A stretch of DNA of 64,000 bases, from the NCBI RefSeq assembly GCF_041435055.1, contig NZ_CP108002.1, forward strand, positions 1,922,001-1,986,000, read 5' to 3'. Positions within the stretch are counted from its first letter, which is position 1, and each line of letters opens with the position of its first letter. Positions 54,364 through 62,772 of the stretch are shown one piece after another. The position numbers were made by a program, and so were the translations under genes. The notes beneath the pieces were generated by a model. It saw only the letters and a list, made by a program, of their open reading frames with translations. It had not been told where the DNA came from and ran no database searches. The stretch comes from Streptomyces sp. NBC_00341 (lineage in GTDB: Bacteria; Actinomycetota; Actinomycetes; Streptomycetales; Streptomycetaceae).

Positions 54364-55668
54364 TCAGGCCGGGGTGTCCAGGAACAGTTCGATGACGGGG
54401 ACGGGGGTGTCGGGGCGGCGCACCGGGATCTGGAGCGTGAGCGTTCCGGCGGGCTGTCCGCCCATCTCGGTGTTGACGGCGGGCCGGTCGGGGTCGATGT
54501 GGACCGGGACGATCTCGGACGCGTCGTTCAGCAGCTGGGCGTACCGCACCCGGCCCGCGAGGCCCGGCAGGTGCAGGTGGCGCGGCGGCCAGGCGAACAG
54601 GTGGACGTAGAGCCGGTCGCCGCGCTGGGTGTAGCGGCATTCGGCGGGGGCGGTGTACGGGGACGGGCCGCAGCCGCGGACCGAGCGCTCGTGCAGCTCC
54701 GTCCAGCGGCCGATCTCGCCGAGGATCGCCGCGTCGCGCGGGTCGAGTTCGCCGCGGCCGTTCGGCCCCACGTTGAGCAGCAGGTTGCCGCCCTTGGACA
54801 CCCCGTCGACGAGCATCCGGATCAGCAGGTCGGCGCTCTTGTGGTCGAGGTTGTCGCGGTCGTAGCCCCAGCTCCCGTTGAGGGTCTGGCAGGCCTCCCA
54901 GAGCACCGGGCGCCCGTCCTGCGTCATCGGCCCCGAGGGCTGGTACTGCTCGGGGGTCACGAAGTCCCCGGGCAGTCCGGTCCGGTCGTTGACCAGGACG
55001 TGCGGCTGGAGTTCCCGGATCGTCTCCAGGAGCTTCGGGGAGTCCCAGTCGTCGGGCCCCTTGCCGCCCCACCAGGTGCGCCCGGCGTAGGAGAAGTCGA
55101 AGAAGAGGTAGTCGACGCGGCCGAACGACGTCAGCAGTTCACGGACCTGGCCGTGCAGGTAGCGCTGGTAGTCGCGGATGTCCCGGTCGGCGTGGGCGGC
55201 CTTGAACTCCTCGTCGTCGCGCTGCGGGTGGGTGCCGTCCACCGGGAAGGACGGGTGGTGCCAGTCGATCAGCGAGTGGTAGAGGCCGACCTTGAGCCCT
55301 TCGTCGCGGCACGCCCGGACGAACGGGCCGACGAGGTCGCGGCCGTGCGGGGTGTTGGTGACCTTGTACTCGGTGAGGGCGCTGTCCCAGAGGCAGAAGC
55401 CGTCGTGGTGCTTGGTGGTCAGGACGACGTAGCGCATGCCGGCCGCCTTGGCGGCCCTGGCCCACTGGACCGGGTCGTAGCGGTCGGGGTCGAAGTGGTC
55501 GAAGTAGACCTGGTACTGCTCGTCGGTCAGCTTCTCCCGGTTCTTGACCCACTCGTGCCGCGCGGCCAGGGAGTACAGGCCCCAGTGGACGAACATGCCG
55601 AACCGGGCTTCGGTGAACCAGGTCGTCTCCGGGGCTCCTGCGGGAGCCGGGGTCACGGACGGGGTCAT
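54364..55668 (-). CDS. GH29 alpha-L-fucosidase family glycosidase
   Basis: This 434-residue retaining exo-glycosidase is expected to release alpha-linked L-fucose. It shows the GH29 opening WFTEARFGMFVHWGLYS near residue 17, TTKHHDGFCLWDS near residue 85, the nucleophile Asp in YLFFDFSYAG near residue 190 and LLLNVGPNGRGELD near residue 290. There is no signal peptide, so it acts on oligosaccharides imported by the adjacent ABC transporter. It lies between the permease genes and the lyase genes. Fucose together with uronate-cleaving lyases points to a mixed, fucosylated acidic polysaccharide. Confidence 0.9.
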   Translation of the reverse strand: MTPSVTPAPAGAPETTWFTEARFGMFVHWGLYSLAARHEWVKNREKLTDEQYQVYFDHFDPDRYDPVQWARAAKAAGMRYVVLTTKHHDGFCLWDSALTEYKVTNTPHGRDLVGPFVRACRDEGLKVGLYHSLIDWHHPSFPVDGTHPQRDDEEFKAAHADRDIRDYQRYLHGQVRELLTSFGRVDYLFFDFSYAGRTWWGGKGPDDWDSPKLLETIRELQPHVLVNDRTGLPGDFVTPEQYQPSGPMTQDGRPVLWEACQTLNGSWGYDRDNLDHKSADLLIRMLVDGVSKGGNLLLNVGPNGRGELDPRDAAILGEIGRWTELHERSVRGCGPSPYTAPAECRYTQRGDRLYVHLFAWPPRHLHLPGLAGRVRYAQLLNDASEIVPVHIDPDRPAVNTEMGGQPAGTLTLQIPVRRPDTPVPVIELFLDTPA

Positions 55669-55734
55669 GGCGGTGTGCTCCTTGCGGGGACGGGGGTGGG
55701 GCGGCGGGGGCCGGGCGGAGGAGGGCGGCGGGGG

Positions 55735-56601
55735 TCAGCCCTTCAGCGCGCCGGAGGACAGACCGCTGACGAAGGACCGCTGGAAGAACAGGAAGACGAT
55801 CACGGAGGGCAGCAGGGCCAGCAGCGAGGCGGCCATCACCACTCCGGGGGTGACCGACGGGTCGATCCGCAGGGTCCGCAGCGCCAGCGGGAGCGTGTAG
55901 GAGGAGGAGTCGGTGGAGACCAGGAGGGGCAGCAGGTACTGGTCCCAGATCATGGTGAAGCCGAAGACCCCGATGACGCCGAGCGCGGGCTTGCACATCG
56001 GCAGGATGATCTGGGCGAAGATCCGCAGGTCTCCGGCCCCGTCGATGCGGGCGGCCTCTTCGAGTTCGCGCGGCACGTCCTTCATGAACTCCGTCATCAC
56101 CAGGATGGAGAACCCCCAGGCACCGAGCGGGACGATCATTCCGGCCAGGGTGCCGATGAGGTTGAAGTGGACGACCGGCAGGTCGGAGAGGATCAGGGAC
56201 AGCGGGAGGGCCAGGATCTCCTCGGGCAGCATCAGCGTCGCCAGGACGGCGACGAGCACCAGCGTCATCCCGGGGAAGACCTTCCTGGCCAGCGCGTACC
56301 CGGCCAGCACGGAGACGGCGACCTGGAGCAGCAGCCCGCCGCCGACCACGAAGAACGAGTTCAGCAGGTACGTGAGCACCCCCTGGTCGAAGGCGATCCG
56401 GAAGTTGTCCAGGGTGACGCCGGAGGGGATGACGCTCAGCTGCGTCGGGTCCTTGACGTGTCCGAAGGCGCTGACGAGCAGGGCGAGCAGGGGCCCCGCG
56501 AAGACGATCAGGACCAGCAGGTGGACGACGTTCCGCAGGATCCGGCCGCCGACGCTCCGGCTCTCGGTCAGGCCGAGCGCGGTCTCGGTGTGCTCACTCA
56601 C
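55735..56601 (-). CDS. Carbohydrate ABC transporter permease (MalG type)
   Basis: A 288-residue inner-membrane permease with six helices and the EAA loop EEAARIDGAGDLRIFAQIILP near residue 195 that contacts the shared ATPase. The GTG start at 56601 overlaps the upstream permease stop (GTGA); the longer frame to 57624 is spurious. No ATPase gene is in the operon, so the transporter probably uses a genome-wide multitask ATPase such as MsiK, as is usual in Streptomyces. Confidence 0.93.
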   Translation of the reverse strand: MSEHTETALGLTESRSVGGRILRNVVHLLVLIVFAGPLLALLVSAFGHVKDPTQLSVIPSGVTLDNFRIAFDQGVLTYLLNSFFVVGGGLLLQVAVSVLAGYALARKVFPGMTLVLVAVLATLMLPEEILALPLSLILSDLPVVHFNLIGTLAGMIVPLGAWGFSILVMTEFMKDVPRELEEAARIDGAGDLRIFAQIILPMCKPALGVIGVFGFTMIWDQYLLPLLVSTDSSSYTLPLALRTLRIDPSVTPGVVMAASLLALLPSVIVFLFFQRSFVSGLSSGALKG

Positions 56602-57569
56602 TTGCTTTCCCTCCGCCGCAGCAGTTGGACGACGACGGTCAGGATCAGCGTCGCGACGAACAGCAGGACCGCTCCCGCCGCTCCGACACCGAGCCGGTTC
56701 TGTTCGAGGCCGAGCTTGTAGATGAGGGTCATGACGACCTCGGTGGAACCGTCGGGCCCGCCGTTGGTCAGCAGGAACACCTCGGTGAACACCCGCAGTC
56801 CGCGGATCGCGGCGAGGATGAACAGGATCGAGAACACCGACCGCAGTCCGGGCACGGCCACGTGCCACACCCGCTGCCACCTGGACGCGCCGTCGACCTT
56901 CGCGGCCTCGTACAGGCCGCGGTCCACGCTCGTCAGACCGGCGAGGATGATCATCATGTCGTAGGGGGCGCCCCGCCAGATGCCGGTGAGCATGATGGAG
57001 GCCATCGACGTGTCGGGGTCGTTGATGAACCCGGAGGGCCCCACCCCCACCATCCCGAGCAGCGAGTTGAGCATGCCGTCGCCGGTCGGGTGGTACATGA
57101 TCCGCCACAGTTCGGCGACGACCGCGAGCGGCACCACCACCGGGAGGAACGCCGCGGAGCGCACGATCTTCAGCCGGCGGCTCTGCCCCTCCATCAGCAG
57201 GGCGAGGGCGAGACCGAGTGCCATGGAGCCGGCGGTCTGCCCGGCGGCGAGTACGACGGTGTGCCACGCGGCCTCGCGGAATCCGTGGGACTGGAGCACC
57301 GTGGCGTAGTTGTCGGTGCCGACCCACTTGTTCCCCAGGTAGGGCTGAACCTCCTGGAAGGACATGGTCAGCGCGTTGGCCATGGGGATGAACTTGAAGT
57401 ACAGGAAGAGAATCAGCGCGGGCGCGAGGAACAGCCAGGGCGTCCACCACCGGCCCGATCTGCGGCTGCGCCCCAGGAGGCCGGTGGCCCCGCCGTCCCG
57501 GCGGCCCGGTTTCCGCGGGGAGGGGCCGGCCGCCGGAGGGGCGGCCGGTTCCGCCTGGTCGAGGCTCAT
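56598..57569 (-). CDS. Carbohydrate ABC transporter permease (MalF type)
   Basis: A 323-residue permease with a low-complexity basic N-terminus, six membrane helices beginning WTPWLFLAPALILFLYFKFIP and the EAA loop YEAAKVDGASRWQRVWHVAVPGL near residue 215. Its ATG overlaps the solute-binding protein stop by 4 nt and its stop overlaps the second permease, so the three transport genes are tightly coupled. Confidence 0.93.
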   Translation of the reverse strand: MSLDQAEPAAPPAAGPSPRKPGRRDGGATGLLGRSRRSGRWWTPWLFLAPALILFLYFKFIPMANALTMSFQEVQPYLGNKWVGTDNYATVLQSHGFREAAWHTVVLAAGQTAGSMALGLALALLMEGQSRRLKIVRSAAFLPVVVPLAVVAELWRIMYHPTGDGMLNSLLGMVGVGPSGFINDPDTSMASIMLTGIWRGAPYDMMIILAGLTSVDRGLYEAAKVDGASRWQRVWHVAVPGLRSVFSILFILAAIRGLRVFTEVFLLTNGGPDGSTEVVMTLIYKLGLEQNRLGVGAAGAVLLFVATLILTVVVQLLRRRESK

Positions 57570-58900
57570 GACGCGGCGATCCCCTGCTCCTTGAGGATCT
57601 CGGCGAGCTGCTTGTCGAGCTCACGGAGCTTGGCCCCGGTGTCGAGGCCGCAGTCCGCCATGAGCGCGTTCACGGTGTCCGCCGTCGCCTGCCGGACCGG
57701 GGTCCAGTTCGGGATGGACGGCGCGTACCGGCCGGAGTCCTGGTACGCCTGGGCGTAGGTCTTCCAGCGGGGGTCGGGCCGCACCTGGGTGATGTCCACC
57801 GTCTTGTTGACGGGGAGCTGCACGGTGTAGCCGGTCTCGCCCTCCATGCCGGTCTTCTGGCCCTCGGCGGAGACGGCGAAGCCGGCGAAGGCGTCCTGGC
57901 CGGCCTGGTTGGCGGAGCCGGCCATCAGATAGACGGAGCCGCCCTCCGCGAGAACGGTGGCGTCCTTCGGGCCCTTGGGCATCGGCACGACCTCGTACTT
58001 GTCCTTGCCGAGGGTCTCGTCGAAGCGCGGCAGCAGGTACGGGCCGACGACGAACATGCCGGTCCGGCCCGCCTCGAACGTCTCGTTCGTCGGCGGGGTG
58101 TCCATGGTCACGGCGCCGGGCTGGATGGCCTTGGCCTTGCAGCCCAGGTCGCGGAACCACTGCATGGCCTCGACCGATGCCTTCGTGGTCGAGGCCGGCT
58201 TGTACGTGCCCGAGCCCTTGCCGGTCTCGGTGATGAAGTCGCCGCCCGCGGCCCACAGGAAGTTGGAGAAGTACCAGGAGGCGTAGCCGCGTTTGGTGGA
58301 CAGCGGGGCGGCGAGCCCGGCGGTGTTGTTCTTGCCGTCGCCGTCCGGGTCCCGGGTGGTGAAGGCCTTGGCCATCGCGGCGAAGTCGTCCCAGTTCCGC
58401 GGGGTGTCGAGCTTCAGCTTCTGCCGCCAGTCCTTGCGGATGAGCAGCGCGGACGCCTGCGCCGAGTACGGCAGTCCGTACTGCTTGCCGTCCACGGCCT
58501 TTCCGGAGTCCAGCCCCTGGCCGATGATCTGCCCGCTGTTCTTGATCTTGTCCAGGTCGATCTCCCGGAGCAGGCCCTGGCTGTGCATGGCCCCGAGCTG
58601 GGTCACGTCGTTCATGACGATGTCGGGGAGGTTCTTCTGGGCGGCCCGCTGCTGGAGCTTGGTCTCGAAGTCGTCGAAGATCGCGGTGACCTTGACCTTG
58701 TAGCCCGTCTTCTTCTCGAAGGCGGTGGCGAGCTTGAGCGCGCCCTGCTCCCCCGGTCCGCCCGGTGTCGTCCTGGTCCAGAGCTCCAGCGGCGCCTTGG
58801 GGTCCTGCTTGGCATCCACTCCCGCAGGCCCGGACGAACAGCTGGTGAGGACCAGTGTCGAGGCGAGGACACCCGCACCGATCCATCGCGATCTCTGCAT
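57566..58900 (-). CDS. Carbohydrate ABC transporter solute-binding lipoprotein
   Basis: Captures the oligosaccharide outside the membrane. The 444-residue protein has a lipoprotein signal with lipobox LTSC near residue 22, then the family 1 solute-binding fold (LELWTRTTPGGPGEQGALKLATAFEKKTG; LPDIVMNDVTQLGAM; FEAGRTGMFVVGPYLLP). The ATG at 58900 is the one that begins the signal peptide; the frame runs 27 codons further upstream across the operator, which is not credible. It heads the polysaccharide operon. Confidence 0.93.
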   Translation of the reverse strand: MQRSRWIGAGVLASTLVLTSCSSGPAGVDAKQDPKAPLELWTRTTPGGPGEQGALKLATAFEKKTGYKVKVTAIFDDFETKLQQRAAQKNLPDIVMNDVTQLGAMHSQGLLREIDLDKIKNSGQIIGQGLDSGKAVDGKQYGLPYSAQASALLIRKDWRQKLKLDTPRNWDDFAAMAKAFTTRDPDGDGKNNTAGLAAPLSTKRGYASWYFSNFLWAAGGDFITETGKGSGTYKPASTTKASVEAMQWFRDLGCKAKAIQPGAVTMDTPPTNETFEAGRTGMFVVGPYLLPRFDETLGKDKYEVVPMPKGPKDATVLAEGGSVYLMAGSANQAGQDAFAGFAVSAEGQKTGMEGETGYTVQLPVNKTVDITQVRPDPRWKTYAQAYQDSGRYAPSIPNWTPVRQATADTVNALMADCGLDTGAKLRELDKQLAEILKEQGIAAS

Positions 58901-59375
58901 CACAACTCCTGTTTTCGCCGCATCACAGTTGGCCTGGAAAGCGCTTTCTGGGACGTTAACGGGGTGAGATTCAGCGGTCAATACTCCGATGAATACAAAA
59001 AGTTTCCACGGACCAACACAGCCTCCGCCGGTCGGCCCCCTGGGCGCACTTCCGGCAATCCGGAACGCGCGAGGGGGATATCACCTTCCGAAACCGCCCG
59101 ATAACCGACCAGTTCAGCGATCCAAGCGAACGACTGTCCCGATCCGGGGCAAGCACAGGCCGCGACAACAACTGCCGGACAACAGGGTCTGGACATCCGA
59201 CCTGTACGCGAGGACATTCCAGTGATCCGATGTATCGTCCCTGCGAGCCATCCGACCTGAGAACCAAACACGCCACACCAACGCACGACATCCAGTCAGA
59301 CGTTCACCCACAGATCCGAGCAGGGGCAGGCGGCCGCCTGCCCGGCACCGGACAGGCCGAGGAGCCAGACCCGAC
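58901..59375. other. Divergent intergenic region upstream of the polysaccharide operon
   Basis: The 475-bp gap between the solute-binding protein and the hydroxyacid dehydrogenase contains the LacI-type operator at 58937-58948. The rest (about 58975-59320) is noticeably less GC-rich than the flanks and contains only short frames with no recognisable product. Confidence 0.6.
58937..58948. promoter_or_regulatory. LacI-family operator of the polysaccharide operon
   Basis: GAAAGCGCTTTC is a perfect 12-bp palindrome with the central CG typical of LacI/GalR operators, 37 nt upstream of the start of the first operon gene. No lacI-type gene is present in the window, so the regulator must be encoded elsewhere. 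Confidence 0.75.
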
Positions 59376-60386
59376 ATGAACGAACCGGCCACCGCACCGA
59401 CAGCCCTGTTGGTCATGGAGGAAGAACGCCGGGCGGACGTCTACCCGCCCGAGGTGCTGGCCGGGATCGGCCGGCTCGCGCACTGGCAGGGACCGCCCCG
59501 CACCCGGCAGCAGCTCGACGCGGACCCCGAGGCCCTCAGGGACGTCGACATCCTGCTCACGGGCTGGGGCGCGCCCGTCCTCGATACCGCCTTCCTGTCC
59601 CGGGCCCCCCGGCTGCGGGCCGTTCTCGTCGCGGCGGGGTCCGTCCGGCACCTGACCACGCCCGCCTTCTGGGAGCGCGGCATCCCGATCGTCTCCGCCG
59701 CCTCGGCCAACGCGGTCCCGGTCGCGGAGTTCACCCTCGCCCAGGTCCTCCTCGGCCTGAAGCAGGCACACCGCATCGCGCGGGAGGTCGCGAGCAGCCG
59801 CCGCTTCCCGCACAACCCCGATGTCCCGGGCGCCTACCGGTCACGGGTGGGCCTGCTGGGGCTCGGTCACATCGGCCGGCTCGTCGCCGCCCACCTCAGC
59901 CGTTTCGACGTCGAGGTCCTGGCCACCGACCCCGTCGCCTCCCCGGAAGCCGCCCGGCAGGCGGGCGTGCGACTGGTCCCCGTCGAGGAACTCTTCGCCA
60001 CCTGCCACGTCGTCAGCCTCCACGCACCGCTCCTGCCCGAGACCCGAGGCACGATCGGGGCGCGGCTGCTGGACTCGATGAGGCCCGGCGCGACGCTGAT
60101 CAACACCGCACGGGGCGCGCTGATCGACGAGCCGGCCGCCGCTCGGACCCTGCTGGCCAGGCCCGATCTCACCGCCGTGCTCGACGTAACGCATCCCGAG
60201 CCCCCGGCTCCTGACTCGCCACTCTTCACCCTTCCCAACGTCGTCCTGACACCGCACCTCGGCGGCGCCCTGGGTGCCGAACGCCGGCGCCTCGGACAGC
60301 TCGTGCTCGACGAGCTCCACCGGTTCACACAGGACCGGCCGCTCCGCCATGCCATCGATCCCGCGCACGCCGCTTCACTGGCCTGA
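59376..60386 (+). CDS. D-isomer-specific 2-hydroxyacid dehydrogenase
   Basis: A 336-residue NAD(P)-dependent dehydrogenase of the phosphoglycerate/hydroxypyruvate reductase type: Rossmann motif VGLLGLGHIGRLVAAHL near residue 155, the substrate arginine in INTARGALIDEPA near residue 235, the catalytic Glu in DVTHPEPPAPDSPLF and the His in LTPHLGGALGAE near residue 290. It is divergent from the polysaccharide operon and may process a 2-keto acid derived from the uronates, but the link is only positional. ATG 59376 follows GAGGAG. Confidence 0.9.
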   Translation: MNEPATAPTALLVMEEERRADVYPPEVLAGIGRLAHWQGPPRTRQQLDADPEALRDVDILLTGWGAPVLDTAFLSRAPRLRAVLVAAGSVRHLTTPAFWERGIPIVSAASANAVPVAEFTLAQVLLGLKQAHRIAREVASSRRFPHNPDVPGAYRSRVGLLGLGHIGRLVAAHLSRFDVEVLATDPVASPEAARQAGVRLVPVEELFATCHVVSLHAPLLPETRGTIGARLLDSMRPGATLINTARGALIDEPAAARTLLARPDLTAVLDVTHPEPPAPDSPLFTLPNVVLTPHLGGALGAERRRLGQLVLDELHRFTQDRPLRHAIDPAHAASLA

Positions 60387-60497
60387 CGGCCGGTACCGAA
60401 CAGCCGGACGCGAGGCGGCCATGCTGTACCGAATTCCCGGGACCGGGCAAGCCCGGCCGGCACCCGATTCCGTGAATCCGCAGCCCAGGGGCGTCAC

Positions 60498-60541
60498 GTC
60501 AGCGAAAGGTTAGTGAGACGTTAGTGAGACGTAAGCGGCAG
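60498..60541 (+). repeat. 11-bp direct-repeat array, PHO-box-like
   Basis: Two identical GTTAGTGAGAC units (60509-60519, 60520-60530) are flanked by degenerate ones at 60498-60508 and 60531-60541. A period of one helical turn is the layout of response-regulator sites such as PhoP boxes, but the units match the PhoP consensus GTTCACC only weakly. Confidence 0.5.
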
Positions 60542-60592
60542 GAGCGATAGTTCAGGGCAGGCAGAAGTGCCGGCCCCGGACTGTCGCGCCGC

Positions 60593-60715
60593 CTATTCGT
60601 CAGGGCCGAATTCCTCGCGGATATCGGCACCTTCATGCGCGGCCGGATACTCATACCCGGATCCCCGTACGGATCTTCGTGCCCGCACGGAATCGGCACG
60701 GCGAATTACGGGCAT
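60593..60715 (-). CDS. Possible 40-residue small ORF
   Basis: The ATG at 60715 has GGGAG 10 nt upstream. The predicted peptide has a basic N-terminal half (IRRADSVRARRSVRG) and an acidic, aromatic C-terminal half (GYEYPAAHEGADIREEFGPDE). Third-position GC is low for this genome. I recognise no family, and it lies in a large gap; it could equally be non-coding. Confidence 0.25.
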   Translation of the reverse strand: MPVIRRADSVRARRSVRGSGYEYPAAHEGADIREEFGPDE

Positions 60716-60908
60716 TCGCTTTTCGCTCCCGCCGGAACCGCCCCCGCCGAAAGACGTTGCCCGGCGGGCACGTCCGGCCCGGCGTTCCCATTGCCGTTCT
60801 CGTTCCCCGTGGGCAATGGCGAGTAATCGCGCGCGGCCGGGCCCGGAACCCGTACGGCCGCCGCCGGGGAACGTTTGAGCCCATCCCTGCCGCGACAGGG
60901 ATGTGGAC

Positions 60909-61865
60909 ATGTCACAGACTGCGCCGACCGGCGCCGCTCCCCAGCCGCCCGCTCCGCACGCGCCCGTCCTCTCCGCCGAGGTGCGGGCCGCCCTGGCCGC
61001 GCACCGGCCCGTCGTCGCGCTGGAGTCGACGATCATCGCCCACGGCCTGCCCCGCCCCCGCAATCTGCGGGTGGCCGAGGAGCTGGAGGGGCTCGTACGG
61101 TCCGGCGGCGCCGTGCCCGCCACCATCGCCGTACTGGACGGGAGGGCCCGGATCGGCCTGGACAAGGACCAGTTGGAGCGGGTCGCCCAGGACCCGGCGA
61201 TGCGCAAGTTCGGCCACCGGGACCTCGCCCCGGCGCTGGCGGCGGGCGCGAGCGGGGCGACGACGGTCTCCGCGACCGCGTTCCTGGCCGCACGCGCGGG
61301 CCTGCGCGTCTTCGCGACCGGTGGGCTCGGCGGGGTGCACCGGGGCTGGACCGAGACCCAGGACGAGTCGGCGGACCTGCGGCTGCTGGCGGGGACCGGG
61401 ATCACCGTGGTCTGCGCGGGCGTGAAGTCGATCCTGGACGTGCCCGCCACGCTCCAGCGGCTGGAGACGCTCGGCGTCGGGGTGCTCGGTTACGGCACCG
61501 ACCGGTTCCCCGGGTTCTACCTCAGCAGTTCGGGCGAGCCGGTCGACTGGACCGTGCACAGCCCGGAGGACGTCGCCGGGGTGATGCGGGCCCAGGACGC
61601 GCTCGGCGGCCCCGGGGCGGCGCTGATCGTCGCCAATCCCGTACCGCCGCAGGAGCAGTTGGATCCCGCCCTGCACGACCGGGTGCTGGCCGAGGCGCTG
61701 GACGCGTGCCGGGAGCTCGGCATCGTGGGGCAGGCCGTCACGCCGTATCTGCTCGACCAGCTGACGCGGCGGACCGGCGGTGCCTCGCTGGAGGCCAACC
61801 TCGCGGCGGTCCGCGGCAATGTGGCGCTGGCCGCCCGGATCGCCACGGCCTGGACCGCCCGGTGA
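60909..61865 (+). CDS. psuG: Pseudouridine-5'-phosphate glycosidase
   Basis: Splits pseudouridine 5'-phosphate reversibly into uracil and ribose 5-phosphate. The 318-residue protein has the family blocks VVALESTIIAHGLPRP near residue 33, the Schiff-base lysine part MRKFGHRDL near residue 95, GATTVSATAFLA, FATGGLGGVHRG near residue 135 with metal-site residues after it, and LGYGTDRFPGFYLSSSG. ATG 60909 is used because AGGG lies 8 nt upstream; GTG 60903 is also possible. It overlaps the kinase gene by 4 nt, a normal psuG-psuK pairing; no pseudouridine transporter gene is adjacent. Confidence 0.94.
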   Translation: MSQTAPTGAAPQPPAPHAPVLSAEVRAALAAHRPVVALESTIIAHGLPRPRNLRVAEELEGLVRSGGAVPATIAVLDGRARIGLDKDQLERVAQDPAMRKFGHRDLAPALAAGASGATTVSATAFLAARAGLRVFATGGLGGVHRGWTETQDESADLRLLAGTGITVVCAGVKSILDVPATLQRLETLGVGVLGYGTDRFPGFYLSSSGEPVDWTVHSPEDVAGVMRAQDALGGPGAALIVANPVPPQEQLDPALHDRVLAEALDACRELGIVGQAVTPYLLDQLTRRTGGASLEANLAAVRGNVALAARIATAWTAR

Positions 61866-62767
61866 CCGGTGGTCTCCTCGTTGTCGGGGACGTGGTCACG
61901 GACGTGGTGGCCCGGCACGCGACGGCGCTGGTCCACGGTACGGACACGAAGGCCGGCATCCGGACCCTGCCGGGCGGGGCCGGTGCCAACGTGGCCTGCT
62001 GGGCGGTGCGTTCCGGCTGCCCAGAGGTGCGGCTGCTGGCCCGGGTCGGCGCCGACTCCGCCGGCTGGCACCGGGACCGGCTGCGCCGGGCGGGCGTCCG
62101 CGATCTGCTGGCCGTGGACGACGGGGCGCCGACCGCGACGGTCGTCGCCCTGGTCGACTCCGCCGCCGAACGCACCTTCCTCACGGACAGCGGCGCGGCC
62201 CTGCGCCTCGCGCCGGAGGACTGGTCGCCGTCGATGCTCGACGGAATCGGCCGGCTCCACCTCTCCGGCTACCTGCTCTTCGCCGAGAGGAGCCGCGCGA
62301 CGGCTCTGCTCGCGCTGCGGGAGGCCGGGCGGCGGAACATCCCGGTGAGCGTCGACCCGGCCTCCGCGGGGTTCCTGGCCGAGCTGGGCGTCGACCGCTT
62401 CCTGGAACTCGTCGGAGAGGTGGATCTGCTGCTGCCCAACGCGGACGAGGCGCGGCTGCTCACCGCCCTCCCCGGACCGGCCGACGCCGCGGCCGAGCTG
62501 AGCCTGCTGGTCCGCCAGGTGGTCGTCACCCTGGGCCGGGACGGCGCCCTGCTCGCCACCGGGGGCGCGGTGACCGGCCGGGTCCCGGCCGACCCGGTGC
62601 GGGACCCGGTGGACTCCACGGGGGCGGGCGACGCCTTCACCGGCGGCTTCCTCGCGGCGCTGCTGGCGGGCGAGGACCCCGCGACGGCCGCCGCGGCGGG
62701 ATGCCTCGCGGGAGCACGGGCCGTCATGGCGGTGGGCGGACGGCCGCCGCTGCCGGAGGAGCGGTAG
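61862..62767 (+). CDS. PfkB-family carbohydrate kinase, probable pseudouridine kinase
   Basis: A 301-residue ribokinase-fold kinase with GGLLVVGDVVTDVVA at the start, PGGAGANVACWAVRSG near residue 38 and the ATP/catalytic motif DSTGAGDAFTGGF near residue 258 with its general base Asp. The GTG start overlaps the psuG stop (GTGA). Since psuG needs the 5'-phosphate of pseudouridine, this is most likely its kinase, although generic sugar kinases look the same at this level. Its stop is only 5 nt from the convergent next gene, with no terminator between. Confidence 0.87.
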   Translation: MTGGLLVVGDVVTDVVARHATALVHGTDTKAGIRTLPGGAGANVACWAVRSGCPEVRLLARVGADSAGWHRDRLRRAGVRDLLAVDDGAPTATVVALVDSAAERTFLTDSGAALRLAPEDWSPSMLDGIGRLHLSGYLLFAERSRATALLALREAGRRNIPVSVDPASAGFLAELGVDRFLELVGEVDLLLPNADEARLLTALPGPADAAAELSLLVRQVVVTLGRDGALLATGGAVTGRVPADPVRDPVDSTGAGDAFTGGFLAALLAGEDPATAAAAGCLAGARAVMAVGGRPPLPEER

Positions 62768-62772
62768 GGCCG

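Larger units (their letters stand above)
60387..60908. other. Intergenic region with 11-bp repeats and a possible small gene
   Basis: The 522-bp gap between the hydroxyacid dehydrogenase and psuG has a direct-repeat array at 60498-60541 and one plausible 40-codon frame on the minus strand (60593-60715). Base composition from 60560 to 60870 is less GC-biased at third positions than in the flanking genes. No clear psuG promoter was identified. Confidence 0.55.

Noticed and set aside
58978..59286. Minus-strand frame in the gap upstream of the polysaccharide operon, considered as a regulator gene.
   Set aside because: No ribosome-binding site, no helix-turn-helix and atypical codon use; more likely non-coding.
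60498..60541. Naming the 11-bp array a PhoP (PHO) box.
   Set aside because: Only the CAC core on the minus strand agrees; the GTTCACC consensus is not met and no minus-strand gene lies in the right position.
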